64,000 nucleotides of DNA from Tricholoma matsutake (taxonomy: Eukaryota > Basidiomycota > Agaricomycetes > Agaricales > Tricholomataceae), in assembly GCA_026075535.2 (NCBI GenBank), contig AP026547.1:1054001-1118000 (forward strand). Direction: 5' to 3'. The position numbers and the translations under genes are program-made. The notes under the pieces are model-generated. The model searched no databases and was not told the origin of the DNA. It saw only the letters and a program-made list of their open reading frames with translations. Positions 12,491 to 24,571 of the stretch are shown here, piece by piece. The stretch's first letter is position 1; every line of letters starts with the position of its first letter.

Positions 12491-13511
12491 TGATAGGTCC
12501 ACCTAGCGCTATAAGGTCTGTAACCACTCACAGCAGTTCCACATCAATCTCTCACAACACTCAGAACCCATTGAACGCCTTTGAGCCTCGTGAAATGCTC
12601 CCAAACAGGCTTCAAGCGGCCTCGCGCTACCTCAATCCCCCTCAATCCCCCTTGATCCCCCTTGAACAATATAGGAACACTTTGAATGCGCTTGGCCACC
12701 GTCATCATGGCCTCTGGCACTCTTACTACACGCTGACGAGTCATAGCAAGGTTGACCAAGCTATTCGGCCACCGACTGAGCACATGCGAGACGACTAAGG
12801 ACACGATGAGGTGAATTTCAAATGTTTAGATGGTTTGTAATGACATAGGACAAGTACATTTTGCACATATCAGGACTCTGGAGATTTAATTCTTATCTTT
12901 TATTGTTTTACTCAGTGATAGAGGTTTATCTTTTATCCTAGACTTCACCTCATGTAGGCCTCATGTTCTCCTTCCCATTTTTGGTAGTACCTCTTCACAA
13001 CTTATTTAAACTTGTAATAGTTACTCACTTAACGAGGAAGAAAGAGATCGTCTTACTTCACTATAGTCTGATTTAAGAGTTCAGCTCTTGAGTCCAAGCC
13101 TCTCGTCTAGCCCGAAGTTCTGCGAATCATCACGAACTTCCTCAAAACTTTGTATTAGCCCTCAAACCCTTCATCCATCGTATATCGTTATTGCCCCTCG
13201 TCACTATCATCACCGCCCCACTCACATATTCCTTCTACACACTTCATAAAATCGTCTATACCATTCCCAATTACCTCAAACATCTCCTCTAACCCTCAAA
13301 CCTTATCGATCTCCCTTGAACTTACATCGATAGATCTTGCGCCCCTTTGAATGTTATCGAAACCCTTCATACCCACTCGGATGTCTTATGCCTCCATCGG
13401 GTTGGATTCGGTGACTTTTAGTACCACCTCACACCCTTCCTCTAACTCGTGTTATACCATCCAAGGCCATTTTAGTAGGTTTTGTTTGGGGTTTCCAGGT
13501 CGAGCATATCA
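12491..13511 (+). repeat. gypsy D 5' LTR (1021 bp)
   Basis: TGATAGGTCCACC...GAGCATATCA. It is matched by 21255-22242 with small indels. In the first 150 bp nearly all differences are CG against TG or CA (AACG/AATG, CGCG/CATG, TCAG/TCGG). Short open frames inside it (for example near 12403-12798) are not genes. Confidence 0.9.
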
Positions 13512-13514
13512 TTT

Positions 13515-13533
13515 TGGAGCCCACCACGAGGGG
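13515..13533 (+). promoter_or_regulatory. candidate primer-binding site of gypsy D
   Basis: Three bases after the LTR end the sequence reads TGGAGCCCACCACGAGGGG. It begins TGG, the complement of a tRNA CCA end, and looks like an acceptor-stem complement. This points to tRNA priming, unlike gypsy H in this window. Confidence 0.55.
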
Positions 13534-13642
13534 TTTCTAAATCATTTCATCGCCTAATCCATCTCAAATCTCCCGGCTTAGGCCAACACAAGCTAGAAAC
13601 CTACAGATCGACACTTGTCACGCTTTCGAATCTCTCAAACAA

Positions 13643-14910
13643 TTGGGAGATATTCTTATACCTGTTTCTGAAGCAGAATCAACTCATTGTCGGCTATTCC
13701 CTTCACCAATATCATCACCCTCAACATCATCTTCTACTTCTTCATCTTTGTCATCCACATCTTCATTCATCCTTCCAACCACTTCGACTCCTCTACCATC
13801 ATTCACCCAAGTTTTAACTCCCACTCCTAGAAACATCGCATTCATGACTACACAAGCAACGATGTCAGCTCGTGGTCATTCCATGGCTCCGAAATTCGAC
13901 CCTACCCAGCCGCGAGAACTTCACAGATACTTTAATTAACTCGAATTGCTTTTCTCTGCATGCAACGTCATGAACTCGGAGGATATGAAGAAGCACGCCT
14001 GTCGCTACCTCGATATCGACACTTCCAAACTCTGGGAATCGATTCCAGAATACGATGCTGGCATTTCATTCCAGCACTTTCACATTGCAATTCACAAGCT
14101 TTACCCCAGTTCAGAAGACAATCGCAAGTGGTCTATCTCCGATATGGACAAGTTAGTCGGTGAGCAACTACACATCGGCATCTTCAACACGAACGATCTC
14201 GGATTGTATTTCCGAGCCTTTTATAACATTACAAAATTCCTGTCAACTAAAAACAGAATCTCAGAAGCAGAGCAAAGCAGAGCGTTCATTCGAGGATTCC
14301 AACCTGGATTGTGGACGCGCATTGCTCAACGACTTGAGCTTAAGTATCCTGACCATTACCCAGATGACCCCTACCCACTCGATCACATCCACAAAGCTGC
14401 AAAGTTTGTCTTAGCTGGATCGAACTCCTCGGACACCTCTTCCCTACTCAGCTCGAACTCGGCAACCTTGTCATCAGCAGCAACCACCTCGACATCAGCA
14501 CCTCAGATCAAATCGGAAGACCTTTCGGCTATCTTCGAAAAGTTTGCAACTACTCTTGTCATGGCTCTAGCAGGTTCAAAAATGTCTAACCCACCTCGTG
14601 CTAACAATAGCCTTCGACCTGAACAAATCGAAGCTCTGGTTTGCATCTTTTGCGGTCTCACCGGACATTTTATTAGTGACTGTTTGGTTTGCCAGTCCTA
14701 TATTAATGAAGGAAAGTGTAAGAAGAACACTGAAGGAAAGGTAGTTCTCCCTAACAGTCAATTCACTCCTCATAACATCCCCAGCTGCTACATCAAGGAA
14801 TGTGTCAATGAGTGGCTTCGACGAAACCCACAGGTCACCATCACTCCTTCCTCATGTATAACATCGTGTCTTCAATATCATCGACACCACTACCTAGAGG
14901 TATATATCAG
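13643..14910 (+). pseudogene. gypsy D Gag
   Basis: Frame 2. A Ser/Thr/Pro-rich N-terminus is followed by MSARGHSMAPKFDPTQPREL, then a TAA at about 13937-13939 (YFN*LELLFSAC, where Gln is expected, so CAA to TAA). The capsid-like region follows, with MKKHACRYLDIDTSKLWESI, FLSTKNRISEAEQSRAFIRG and FQPGLWTRIAQRL. A cysteine-rich C-terminal segment carries CIFCGLTGHFISDCLVC, an atypical knuckle with extra Cys residues, then IPSCYIKECVNEWLRRNP. The start is uncertain. The frame is lost near 14900, where coding moves to frame 1. Confidence 0.7.
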
Positions 14911-15500
14911 GTATTGGAAGTACCTAACACAGCGGATGATCGCATCGCGAAGCTCGAGGAAGAACTATTTGCCTTATGAAGTGGTAGACCGTACGCTCGA
15001 ACTGATTGTAACATGCCCGCAGCACAACCCCATCCTTCGAACCCGGTCCCACCTACTCCAGTCCAGCCAACGACTGCTCCACGTGCTCTGGTACCTTCCA
15101 CTTCGTCTACAGCAACCAATCCTCCAACATCGACCTCAGCATCGGCTACCGAATCCAGTCCAACCTTGCCACCTATCATTCACCCATACGCCGCCGCTAA
15201 AGAGAACTTGTACCTCCCATCTCATGAATGAAACTTTGCATCAACTGGTAAAGGTAAAGGTAAAGAAGGCCCATCGCACCATATCCAAGCTCTGATTCAC
15301 AAGGACAAGATTGCGGAAGACATTTTCACTCGTTCGATGAAGACTCCTATTATCACGCTAACATCCGAAGAGTTACTCTCGGTAGCGCCGGAGGTTCAAA
15401 CTAAATGGAAAGAACAGGTCACGACACGACGCGTTCAGCAAACCGATAACATGATGAACATCCTCGACAATGACGTCTATGTACTCAACAACTTATATTA
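14911..15500 (+). pseudogene. gypsy D Gag-Pol linker
   Basis: Frame 1 carries DDRIAKLEEELFAL, a Pro/Thr/Ser-rich stretch (VPPTPVQPTTAPRALVPSTS), then TGA at about 15229-15231, and after it KGKGKEGPSHHIQALIHKDK and TPIITLTSEELLSVAPEVQ. Sequences ending in SEELLxxAPEVQ directly upstream of the protease are typical of this mushroom gypsy lineage. The next coding block (protease) is in frame 2. Confidence 0.55.
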
Positions 15501-15991
15501 ACAGTCTGTGCCCTGGTGACATTCCGGAACCTTTCATCGTCGCAAAGGAATCTCACTCAATTAGATTGGTCATTATAAATGTCAACGGTAGAAACCCAGT
15601 CGAGAGTGTTGTCAACCCAGGTTCCTCGATCATTGCAATGTTGGAAGAGGTTTGTCACGAACTCGGTCTCGCCTATGACCCTTCAATCTGCATTCCTCTA
15701 CAATTGGCAAACGGCGGTATCGATGAAAGTCTCAGTTTAGTGTGCAACGTTCCTTGTGAAGTCGGCACCATCACGCTATACATGCAAATTCATATTATTT
15801 GCGACCCAGCATACGACATTTTATTCAGACGCCCTTTTGAAGTTCTCACTGAGAGTACAGTGAAGAACTATCAGAACGAATCACAGACGATCACCATCCT
15901 CGATCCAAACTCGATGCAATCGTGTACTATTCCAATGATCCCTCGATCGAATCAATGTCGAAAAGTAGTTCGAAAGGATTTTCGGAGTTAG
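15470..15991 (+). pseudogene. gypsy D aspartic protease
   Basis: Frame 2 reads LRLVIINVNGR-like sequence, then VNPGSSIIAMLEEVCHELGL, then PAYDILFRRPFEVL near the end. Related elements have DPGS as the active site. Here it is NPGS (GTC-AAC-CCA), consistent with G-to-A at a CpG spanning the codon junction. The catalytic Asp is therefore missing. The following RT begins in frame 1 and overlaps this frame near 15922-15991. Confidence 0.75.
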
Positions 15992-18900
15992 AGGATCAAC
16001 TTTTGGAGGCTGATCAGTGCGCTTTCATTATTTCCTATGACCATTCTAATCCTTCTATTACTATCGAGTACACTGTGGACATTCCTGATATTGACTCCTC
16101 AAACACTTCGAACTACTATTCCTTTTCTTCAATTGTTGCGAACTTATATTTAATGGCTAGCAAACAGTATGCGACATATTTGTCAACCTCAATGGCAACC
16201 CCTATGCAATCTTCTTCTATCTATTCCCCTTCCAATATCTCGACATTCGACTCTCTCTATCCGACACTCGCCGCTTCAAAGAAGAAGTACAAGCCTGTCA
16301 CACAGAAGATTCGACCCGTCGTCACCGACCTTCCCGATCACTTTCGCATCATTCGCAAGATCACTGGTGATCCACTCGAACATATGCCAAAACTCAATCC
16401 TCGTCCCCCACCTTTCTCTCCCACCCCTCGATATTCACTCCAACACAAGGCCATCGTTGACAGGAATCATCCAGGTGATTTCCTATGGCCCAAAGAACGA
16501 AATCTCATGCACAACTTCATTTGAAACCACAAAACTGGCTTCGCATGGACTGACAATGAACAAGGTAGCTTCCGACCAGACTTCTTCCCCCCAATCAAAT
16601 TCCCAGTCATCCCTCACACCCCTTGGGTCGAGCGAAACATCCTGATTCCCCCCGGCATTTACAAAGAAGTCTGCAATATTACCAAGAAAAAGCTCGAAGC
16701 CGGTGTCTATGAACACTCAAACTCTTCGTATCGATCACGATGGTTCGGCGTCGTGAAGAAAGACGGCAAAGCGCTCCAACTCGTCCACAGCCTCGAACCT
16801 TTGAACAAGGTTATGATCCAGCACTCAGGTGTTGTTCCCATCCCTGAGCACTTAGCAGAGCGATTTGGCAGACGATCGTGCGGTGGAATGCTCAACCTCT
16901 TTGTAGCGTTCAACGAAAGGAAAGTTGCCAAATCTTCTCGCAATCTAATGATGTTCCAGACACCCTTCGGTGCACTTCGCATTGTCACCCTTCTGATGGG
17001 TTGGACAAACTCAGTCCCAATCATGCACGATGATGCCACGCATATCCTATGACCTGAAATACCCTACATCACAATCCCCTACATCGACGACGTTCCGATC
17101 AAAGGCCCGAAGTCTCAATACCAACTTTGTGGCGGTGCCTACGAGACAATTCCAGAGAATCCTGCGATTTGAAGGTTCATCTGGGAGCACTTCGAGAACC
17201 TCAACAGGGTGATTCAGCGCATGAAGTATTGCGGAGGGACGTTTTCAGGCCCTAAGCTCTTTCTCTGTGTTCCCGAAATAATTGTTCTAGGTCATCGTTG
17301 CAACATCGAAGGTCGTATGGTTGACCTGACATGCATCGAAGCAGTCAGCAATTGGGGACCTTGTCAATCGCTCACTGAAGTCAAAGTGTTCTTAGGAACA
17401 ATCAGAGTTTGTTGTATCTTTATTCGAAACTTCGCTCACCGAGCCATAGCTCTAATCCACCTCACTCGAAAAGACGTTCCTTTTGAGTTCAGACCAAGCC
17501 AAATTGCTGCACAGGAAGACTTGAAGCAAGCCCTTATCACCTCGCCAGCCATTCGTGCCATCGACTATTCGTCCAATGCACCAGTCATACTATCAGTCGA
17601 CACTTCACACATCGCCATCGGCTTTTTCCTCGCCCAATGTGACCCCGACAATCTTCGAAAGCACTATTATAGCCGATTCGGTTCCATTACGCTCAACGAC
17701 TGTGAATCTCAATTTTTGCAACCAAAGCTCAAACTCTACGGACTTTATCGAGCCCTCGGCACCCTTTGACTTTATATTATCGGCATTCGCAATCTTATCA
17801 TTGAAGTTGACGTGAGGTACATCAAAGGCATGTTATCGAACCCCGATATCGCACCCAGTGCTAGTATAAACCATTGGATTGTTTCGATACTCACCTTTCA
17901 CTTCACCCTCGTCCATGTCACAGGAACCCATCATGGTCCCGATGGACTCTCGTGATGTCCACCACAAGCGGAAGACAGCCAGCTCGATAACAAAGAAGAC
18001 TTTGGAGACTGGATAGATCGACTTCACGGCTTTGTACACCAGATAAACCCGATATCGACTCGGCCATTCTCCTGCCAACAATGACTGACACTCGCCCTCT
18101 CCTCCGATATCGCTCAGCAGAATGAAGTTACCTATGAAGGCATCCCGCAAAGTAACAACGCGAAAAGGGATGATGCATGACTACTTCATGTTCGAAAGTG
18201 GTTAGGTGACTTGGTACGACCTCTTGATCTATCAGATGCAGAATATGCTACCTTCGTCCGATATTGCACCGAATTCTTTATAGATTCAGGCAAACTATGG
18301 AGAAAAGACTCCCACGGTGCTCACAAAATTGTCGCCATCCCCGAATGCCGCCTTGAAATCATTTGCACAGCTCACGACGACATTGGACACAAGATGGTGT
18401 TCGCTACAAAGTCCCTGATCGCTTTGCGATTCTGGTGGCCCAACATGAAGGCTGACATCGCCTGGTATATTCGAACATGCCATCTCTGCCAGGTTCATCA
18501 GACACAAAACCTTCTAATTCCCCCCATAGTCGCGACACCATCTCCTCTATTCGGCAAAGTTTACGTTGACACTATGCAAATGCCTCCATCAGCTGGATTC
18601 AAGTACATCGTCCAAGGCCGATGTTTGCTCTCGACATATCCAGAGTGGCAAAAGCTTCGACACGAGAATGCGACAACCCTCGGCGACTGGATTTTCGAAG
18701 ATATCATTTGTCAATGGGGCTCTCTTTATGAGATTGTTAGCGACAACAGAAGCACTTTCATTGCTGCGATTGAGTATCTCTCCAAGCGCTACCATATTAA
18801 CCACGTTCGCATTAGTGGTTATAACTCTCGCGCTAATGGACTCGTCGAACGAAGCCACTTCGACATTTGCCAATCACTATTCAAAGCCATTGACGGAGAC

Positions 18901-19539
18901 CAAAGCAAATGGTCGAACAGAGCGCACTCAGTCTTTTGGGCAGAATGGGTTATGGTTTGTAAATGTATGGGTTGCTCCCCTTACTTTGTTATTACAGGAT
19001 CGCACCCCCTCATTCCCCTCGATATCTCCAAAGCCACCTACTTGCAACCCCCTCCCGCTTCGATCCTCTCGACTACCGACCTAATCGCCAGACGTGCCAT
19101 CACCCTACAGAAGAGATCCTCAGACCTCGAAGTCCTTCATTCGAAAGTCTTTTTGGAACGGCTCAAAGCTGCAAAGTGCTTCGAACAAGTTCACCAGCAA
19201 ACGATTTGTGATTACGACTTCGCGAAAGGTGACCTCGTTCTACTTCGAAACACACAGATCGAGAAATCACTCAATCGAAAGATGTGTGCATGATACCTAG
19301 GCCCACTCATTGTTATCAAATGAAATTATGGTGGTGCTTATATCCTTTGCGAATTAGATGGCTCTGTACTTCATTGACCCGTCGCCGCATTCCGACTCCT
19401 TCCCTATCTCGCCAGAAAGTCCATCCCTCTTCCCCCGAACTTCCTCAACATCGACTCGAACTGTCTCGAAGGACTTTGAAAGACTTCAGACGTTGACTCC
19501 GACATAGATGAACATTTTCCAGATATCGAACCCGACTAG
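15922..19539 (+). pseudogene. gypsy D Pol: reverse transcriptase, RNase H, integrase
   Basis: One continuous frame (frame 1) of about 3.6 kb. RT: WFGVVKKDGKALQLVHSLEPLN-like motif near 16750 and IPYIDDVPIKGPK with an intact YIDD near 17080. RNase H: APVILSVDTSHIAIGFFLAQ near 17590. Integrase: zinc-binding HDDIGH...CHLCQVHQ at 18370-18500, catalytic VYVDTMQM, IVSDNRSTF and NGLVERSHFDI (the D, D, E residues are present), then a C-terminus with KGDLVLLRNTQIEKS. Eleven internal stops, all TGA: starts at 16522, 17050, 17170, 17767, 17953, 18082, 18178, 19291, 19321, 19375 and 19477. Most fall where the family has Arg. At 17953-17958 the pair TGA TGT stands for Arg-Arg. The terminal codon is TAG at 19537-19539. 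Confidence 0.88.
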
Positions 19540-19802
19540 CTATTCTTTTCCTTTGTCTCGAACATCGAACTTATAACTTCGTTCTCAATTAGTGTACATT
19601 ACAAGTTGCAATATCACCATATAGCATGGTCGCGCAAACTCAAAAGGGTTTTTCAGCCATGATGATTTACTGAGCCTTTCCCTTATTATCATATTTCGTT
19701 TCTTTCCTCTTTCTTATCGTTTTCTTTCGATTATTTACGAAACTTTATTTAAAAAGATAGAATACAAAACAAAGTCCACAAAAACACAAAAAGAAAACCA
19801 TC

Positions 19803-21109
19803 CTACTCAGCCAGCAACCCTTCCAACCCCTCTATCTCATCTAACAACATCTCCAAATCGACTCGCCTCTCCGCCAATCTCGCTACCCCTTCGTCCATCA
19901 CCTCGCTATCCTCCACCTCTCGAACCTCCTTCGCCTTCCCCTTTCCCTTTGACTTCTTTCCCTTTGCCTTATCCCCTGACGGCGTTGAAGGCCCCACGAC
20001 GTTTTCAATGGGCTCGATTGCCCTCACCACACGAATTCGAATGACTAAAATGATCGATTAGAGAGCTCGAAACACGTTGAATGACACTCGTACCTGGTTT
20101 TGGGCGCGAAGTCTCCTTCGCAGCCGTTGCTTGCATTGCTACCACTGTCGTCACTTCCTCGGCCTTTTGACCCCCGCATTTCGGCACATCCTCCTTGTGC
20201 ACCCCTCATCTCGAGACCCCCTCCCAGTAGCAGCCTTGGACCGCTTGCATGCACTTGATGCACTTTGGTGCCCCCTTCTCGATGATACACGGAGGTTGCG
20301 ACTGCATCTTGGCGCAACGATCGCACTATGAAAAAGTAGATTAGCAAACCGGAAAGGACAAGACAGAACTTGATGACTTACTGGGCCCTCGAACTTGAGC
20401 AGTCCGCTCTCAGCAAACTTCACGTGCTTTGCATTCACCTCCTCTATCTCCAGCTCCACCTTGCCGTCTTCCACATCTCCCACCTTTTGCTTCCCCAGCT
20501 CTACCAACTCCCCCCATCCAACTTCACCCTCATTATCATCAGTGATTTCCACTACCTCGATCGCCTTTGCCTCCGCCTCGACCTCTGCATTCCACTCCCG
20601 CAATGCCTCCTTTGAAAGCGTCTTTGCATGGAAACTCTTGAGAAGTGCTCGTCGCACCTCGACAAGAGCAGCCCTGCGCTCTTGCATTCTCTCCACCTTC
20701 TGCTCCGCCGCCACCCATCTTGCTGTCTCCTCGTCTTCCCATCAACGCCTATCCATTGCCTCTCATTCCTCCAGCTCGATTTCCTCCTTCAGATCCGAAA
20801 ACAACAAGTCTCTGCCCCATGAAACCCATTCCCGACATGCCATCGACTTAAATAGTTTGAGCGCCTTGTCGACAACCTTTTGGACAGCCGGTTCGCGTTC
20901 TTTGCCAAGATTGTCTGCCAACTCGTCATATTCAGCCTGCACGAGACGTTTCAGTGGATTGAACCAAAAGGAAAGAGATGAAAATGTACCATCTTCTTGC
21001 AAAAACCCTTACCCCACACTTCAAAATCGATGTCTTCTGCCACACCACATTCGGGCATGGACTTGGCATACTCGAGGACCTCGGCGTTCAGTTGAGCTAA
21101 GAGAGACAT
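19803..21109 (-). pseudogene. antisense accessory gene of gypsy D: spliced, coiled coil plus cysteine cluster
   Basis: Minus strand, from ATG 21107-21109 (MSLLAQLNAEVLEYAKSMPE) to TAG 19803-19805. Visible GT-AG introns follow GFCKKM, follow KFAESGLLKFEGP, and follow KETSRPKPG. Domains: an N-terminal helical segment (DELADNLGKEREPAVQKVVD), a long Glu/Arg-rich predicted coiled coil (EQKVERMQERRAALVEVRRA), and a six-Cys cluster CDRCAKMQSQPPC...CIKCMQAVQGCYW resembling Zn2Cys6-type motifs. A Lys/Gly-rich nuclear-localisation-like run (KGKKSKGKGKAKE) and a C-terminal helix follow. TGA codons interrupt it (LEE*EAMDRR*WEDEE, GVSR*GVH), again where Arg is likely. It lies wholly between pol and the 3' LTR and is transcribed against the element. 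Function unknown. Confidence 0.7.
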
Positions 21110-21254
21110 ACTGAAGATTTGAGGTAGGGAGAACGATTGAGAGAGGAAGGAAATAACTGGTTCGATGTTTGTTTATCGTTGTCAACACGACCTCGTGACA
21201 TCGCGTGTTTCGGATCGGCTGACTGGGACAGTCAGTATTTCACTTAGGGGAGGT

Positions 21255-22242
21255 TGATAGGTCCACCTAGCGCTATAAGGTCTGTAACCACTCACAGCAG
21301 TTCCGCATCAATCTCTCACAACACTCGGAACCCATTGAATGCCTTCGAGCCTCGCGAAACGCTCCCAAACAGGCTTCAAGCGGCCTCATGCTACCTCGAT
21401 CCCCTCGATCCCCCTCAAACGATATAGGTACACTTTGAACGCGCTCAGCTGCCATCATCATGGCCTCTGGCACTCTTACTACATGCCAACGAGTCATAGC
21501 AAGGTTGACCAAGCTATTCGGCCACCGACTGAGCACATGCGAGACGACTAAGGACATGATGAGGTGAATTTCAAATGTTTAGATGGTTTGTAATGACATA
21601 GGATGAGTACATTTCGCACATATCAGGATTCCGGAGATTTAATTCTTATCTTTTATTGTTTTACTCAGTGATAGAGGTTTATCTTTTATCCTAGACTTCA
21701 CCTCATGTAGGCCTCATGTTCTCCTTCCCCTTTTTGGTAGTACCTCTTCAGAACTTATTTAAACTTGTAATAGTTACTCACTTAACGAGGAAGAAAGAGA
21801 TCATCTTACTTCACTATAGTCTGATTTAAGAGTTCAGCTCTTGAGTCCAAGCCTCTCGTCTAGCCCGAAGTTCTGCGAATCATTGTGAACTTCCTCGAAA
21901 CTTCATATTAGCCCTCAAACCCTTCGTCCGTCATATATCATTATCGCCCCACTCACATATTCCTTCTACACACTTCGTAAAACCATCTATACCATTCCCA
22001 ATTACCTTGAATGTCTCCTCTCACCCTCGAACCTTATCAATCTCCCTCGAACTTACATTGAGAGATCTCGCACCCCTTTGAACGTTATCAAAACCCTTCG
22101 TACCCACTTGGACATCTTATGCCTCCATCGGGTTGGATTTGGTGACTTTTAGTACCACCTCACACCCTTCCTCTAACTCGTGTTATACCATCCAAGGCCA
22201 TTTTAGTAGGTTTTGTTTGGGGTTTCCAGGTCGAGCATATCA
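21255..22242 (+). repeat. gypsy D 3' LTR (988 bp)
   Basis: It is preceded by the purine tract AGGGGAGGT (polypurine tract) and matches the 5' LTR. It lacks a short segment near 21945 relative to the 5' copy. It ends GAGCATATCA and is followed at once by the resumed gypsy C frame (PIWVICDASVFGTG). Confidence 0.9.
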
Positions 22243-24400
22243 CCAATATGGGTGATCTGTGATGCCTCAGTCTTTGGGACTGGAGTGATGTATGGTCAGG
22301 GACCTGAGTGGCAAACTTGCCGCCCTGCTGGGTTCCTGACCAAGAAATTCTCAGACGCTCAAAGGAACTACCATACCTTTGAGCATGAAATGATTGCCAT
22401 GCTTGAGGCACTCCTCAAGTGGGAAGACAAACTGATCGGTAGATGCATTCATGTCGTCACCGATCACCAGGCGCTTGAGTTCTTCCAAACTCAATGCCAA
22501 CTGTCTGCTAGGCAAACACTATGGATGGAATATCTGTCATGTTTCGACTTTGACATTCGCTATGTCAAAGGCAAATTGAACAAAGTAGCGGACGCTCTGT
22601 CCCACTACTACCAATTCGACTCTGGGGACGATGCTCCATTAGTCCAACACTACGTCTTCGCAGATGTACATCTCAATCCCAACCATGAGTATCTCCCGTG
22701 GGATCAACATCTCGAAATCAAAAATTGAGTAATTGAAACTCGTTCCACTGCTTCCCAGCAGAGACAAGTTAGTGAACAACTCAAAGCTCTTCAAGAACGA
22801 GTCAAAGAGTGTGAGGCAGCCACAGCCATAATGACTGTGAATGTGGAAGAAGCAACCATGCCTTCTTCAAAGACCAACCAATCACAGGATGATCCTTTGA
22901 TTTACGCCTCTCAGGCTAAAGGGCCTTACCTGCACATTCACATGTCAGAGTTAGACCCTCTGAACAATGATATCTGAAAGGGATACATCAATGACAAACA
23001 TTTCAAGAAGGTTCTTGAAAATCCAAAGGACCACCCAGACTTCCAGACCTGGGACAGTTTCATTTGGAGAAAGAACAGAGGGGGCGAAGAGGTCCTTTGT
23101 GTCCCCACCTCTACTTCCAAGGGTATGACCTTACATGGTTGTATCATCAAACAAGCCCACACCTTGGTGGGGCATTTTGGTCCTCTGAAGACATCGGGAT
23201 ACATCCGACGTTGGTATTGGTGGCCTCAGCTTCAATACAAAGTCGAGAAATACTGTGATTCGTGCGAACCTTGTGTCTGCTTGAAGGGGGAATACTGCTC
23301 CCCTCGAGGCAAGCTGCACTCATTACCAACACCCATGAGACCATGGGAGTCAATTGGAATGGATTTCATCAGACCCTTCCCAGAGTCCAAAGGATTTGAC
23401 TACCTTTGGGTAATCATCTGTTGTCTGTCTTCAATGGTTCACCTAATCCCAGTGAACATGATGACGACCACATCACAACTATCTCCCATCTTCATGAAGG
23501 AGATTGTCCATTTGCATGGACTACCTGGCTCGATTGTTTGTGATCGAGACTCTAAATTCACATCCAAATGGTGGTGTGAAATCCACTGTATCTTGGATGT
23601 CAAATTACTTATGTCCACTTCATTCCATCCTCAGATGGATGGAATAATGGAACGTGCAAATCGTTCGATCGCTCAGATTCTCCAGCGTTCATTGCGTCCA
23701 ATCAAAAAGATTGGGTAAAGTTCCTCTCTCTCATAGAGTTTGCCATAAACTCTATGATTAACAGAGCAACGGGGATGGCCCCATTTGAAATCAACTATGG
23801 ATTCTTGCCTCATATGATGCAAGAACTTCCTTCTACAGAATGCATTCCTCCCAGAGTGCATACTTTCGCAATGAATGCACTGCAAAACATGGCCATGGCC
23901 CATGATAGTATCATCACTGAAAGAGTCTTTCAACGACACTATGCAAACAAGCATTGGCACGAGGAGCCCGATGTCAAACAAGGAGACCTTGTTTACCTCT
24001 CCACAAAGAACCTTGCATTACCAAAAGGATGTGCAAGTAAACTGCTACCTAAATTTGTAGGACCCTACAAGGTCCTACAAGCTTTCCCCAAGAAATCCAA
24101 CTATGTGTTGGATCTTCCTACAGAACTGAAATGTCGGCATATACACCAGTGTTTCCATGTGAACCTACTAAGGCCTCACTATCCTAACAACAACATGTTG
24201 TTTCCCAACAGGCGTTATCCTGACACATATGACTTTGGTGCCCCAGATGACACTGAATGGTACGTCGAAGAGATCATGGCACACAAGTGGTGTGGCCATA
24301 CCATCCAGTTTGAAGTTAAGTGGAGTCTGAGAGACACCACTTGGGAACCTTTAGCAAACTTGCAGCCCTAGATGCTTATCTGGCACTGATGGGTGCCAGA
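22243..24400 (+). pseudogene. gypsy C pol, distal part: RNase H, integrase, chromodomain-like end
   Basis: RNase H begins in phase with VICDASVFGTGVMYGQGPEW, followed by HTFEHEMIAMLEALLKWED and HVVTDHQALEFFQ, so the acidic residues are present. Integrase: AHTLVGHFGPLKTSGYIRRW and CDSCEPCVC (HHCC), GMDFIRPFPESKGFDYLW, SIVCDRDSKFTSKWW and HPQMDGIMERANRSIAQILQ, so D, D and E are present. TGA at 22726-22728 and 22975-22977. A frameshift near 23710 moves coding to frame 3, with INRATGMAPFEINYGFLPHM and KFVGPYKVLQAFPKKSNYVL. The end (EWYVEEIMAHKWCGHTIQFE...WSLRDTTWEPLANL) resembles a chromodomain, used by chromoviruses to target chromatin. A further one-base shift near 24367 gives ALDAYLALMGARDWQELSK. 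Confidence 0.85.
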
Positions 24401-24571
24401 GACTGGCAAGAATTGTCCAAACATGCAGGAACTCCTGCGTGTCGACAGACTTAATGACTTGGAAATTTCCAAGTCACGTTGGGGGTGTAACTTGCCCAAC
24501 AGATTTCACACTCCGCAACTTTACATTGTGCAGAGTTTCAATTATTTTTCTTCATCGCTTGGTACACTACC

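Larger units (their letters stand above)
12491..22242 (+). mobile_element. gypsy D: complete Ty3/gypsy element with about 1-kb LTRs, nested in gypsy C RT
   Basis: Direct repeats at 12491-13511 and 21255-22242 bound a gag-protease-RT-RNase H-integrase body. The candidate 4-bp target duplication is CTGA (12487-12490) against CCAA (22243-22246), two transitions apart. Counting 9752 bp plus 4 keeps the gypsy C frame intact (…PE | PIW…). An antisense spliced accessory gene lies between pol and the 3' LTR. At least eleven TGA stops in pol and a protease Asp-to-Asn change make it defective. Confidence 0.9.

Noticed and set aside
15922..19539. TGA read as a sense codon (alternative genetic code or mitochondrial DNA)
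   Set aside because: TGA falls mainly at conserved Arg positions, not one recoded residue such as Trp. Other positions show matching Arg-to-Cys and Asp-to-Asn CpG changes. Introns and nuclear transposons are present.
20395..21114. Plus-strand open frame of about 240 codons in gypsy D
   Set aside because: Ser-rich antisense shadow of the spliced minus-strand accessory gene, which has introns, Cys cluster and coiled coil.
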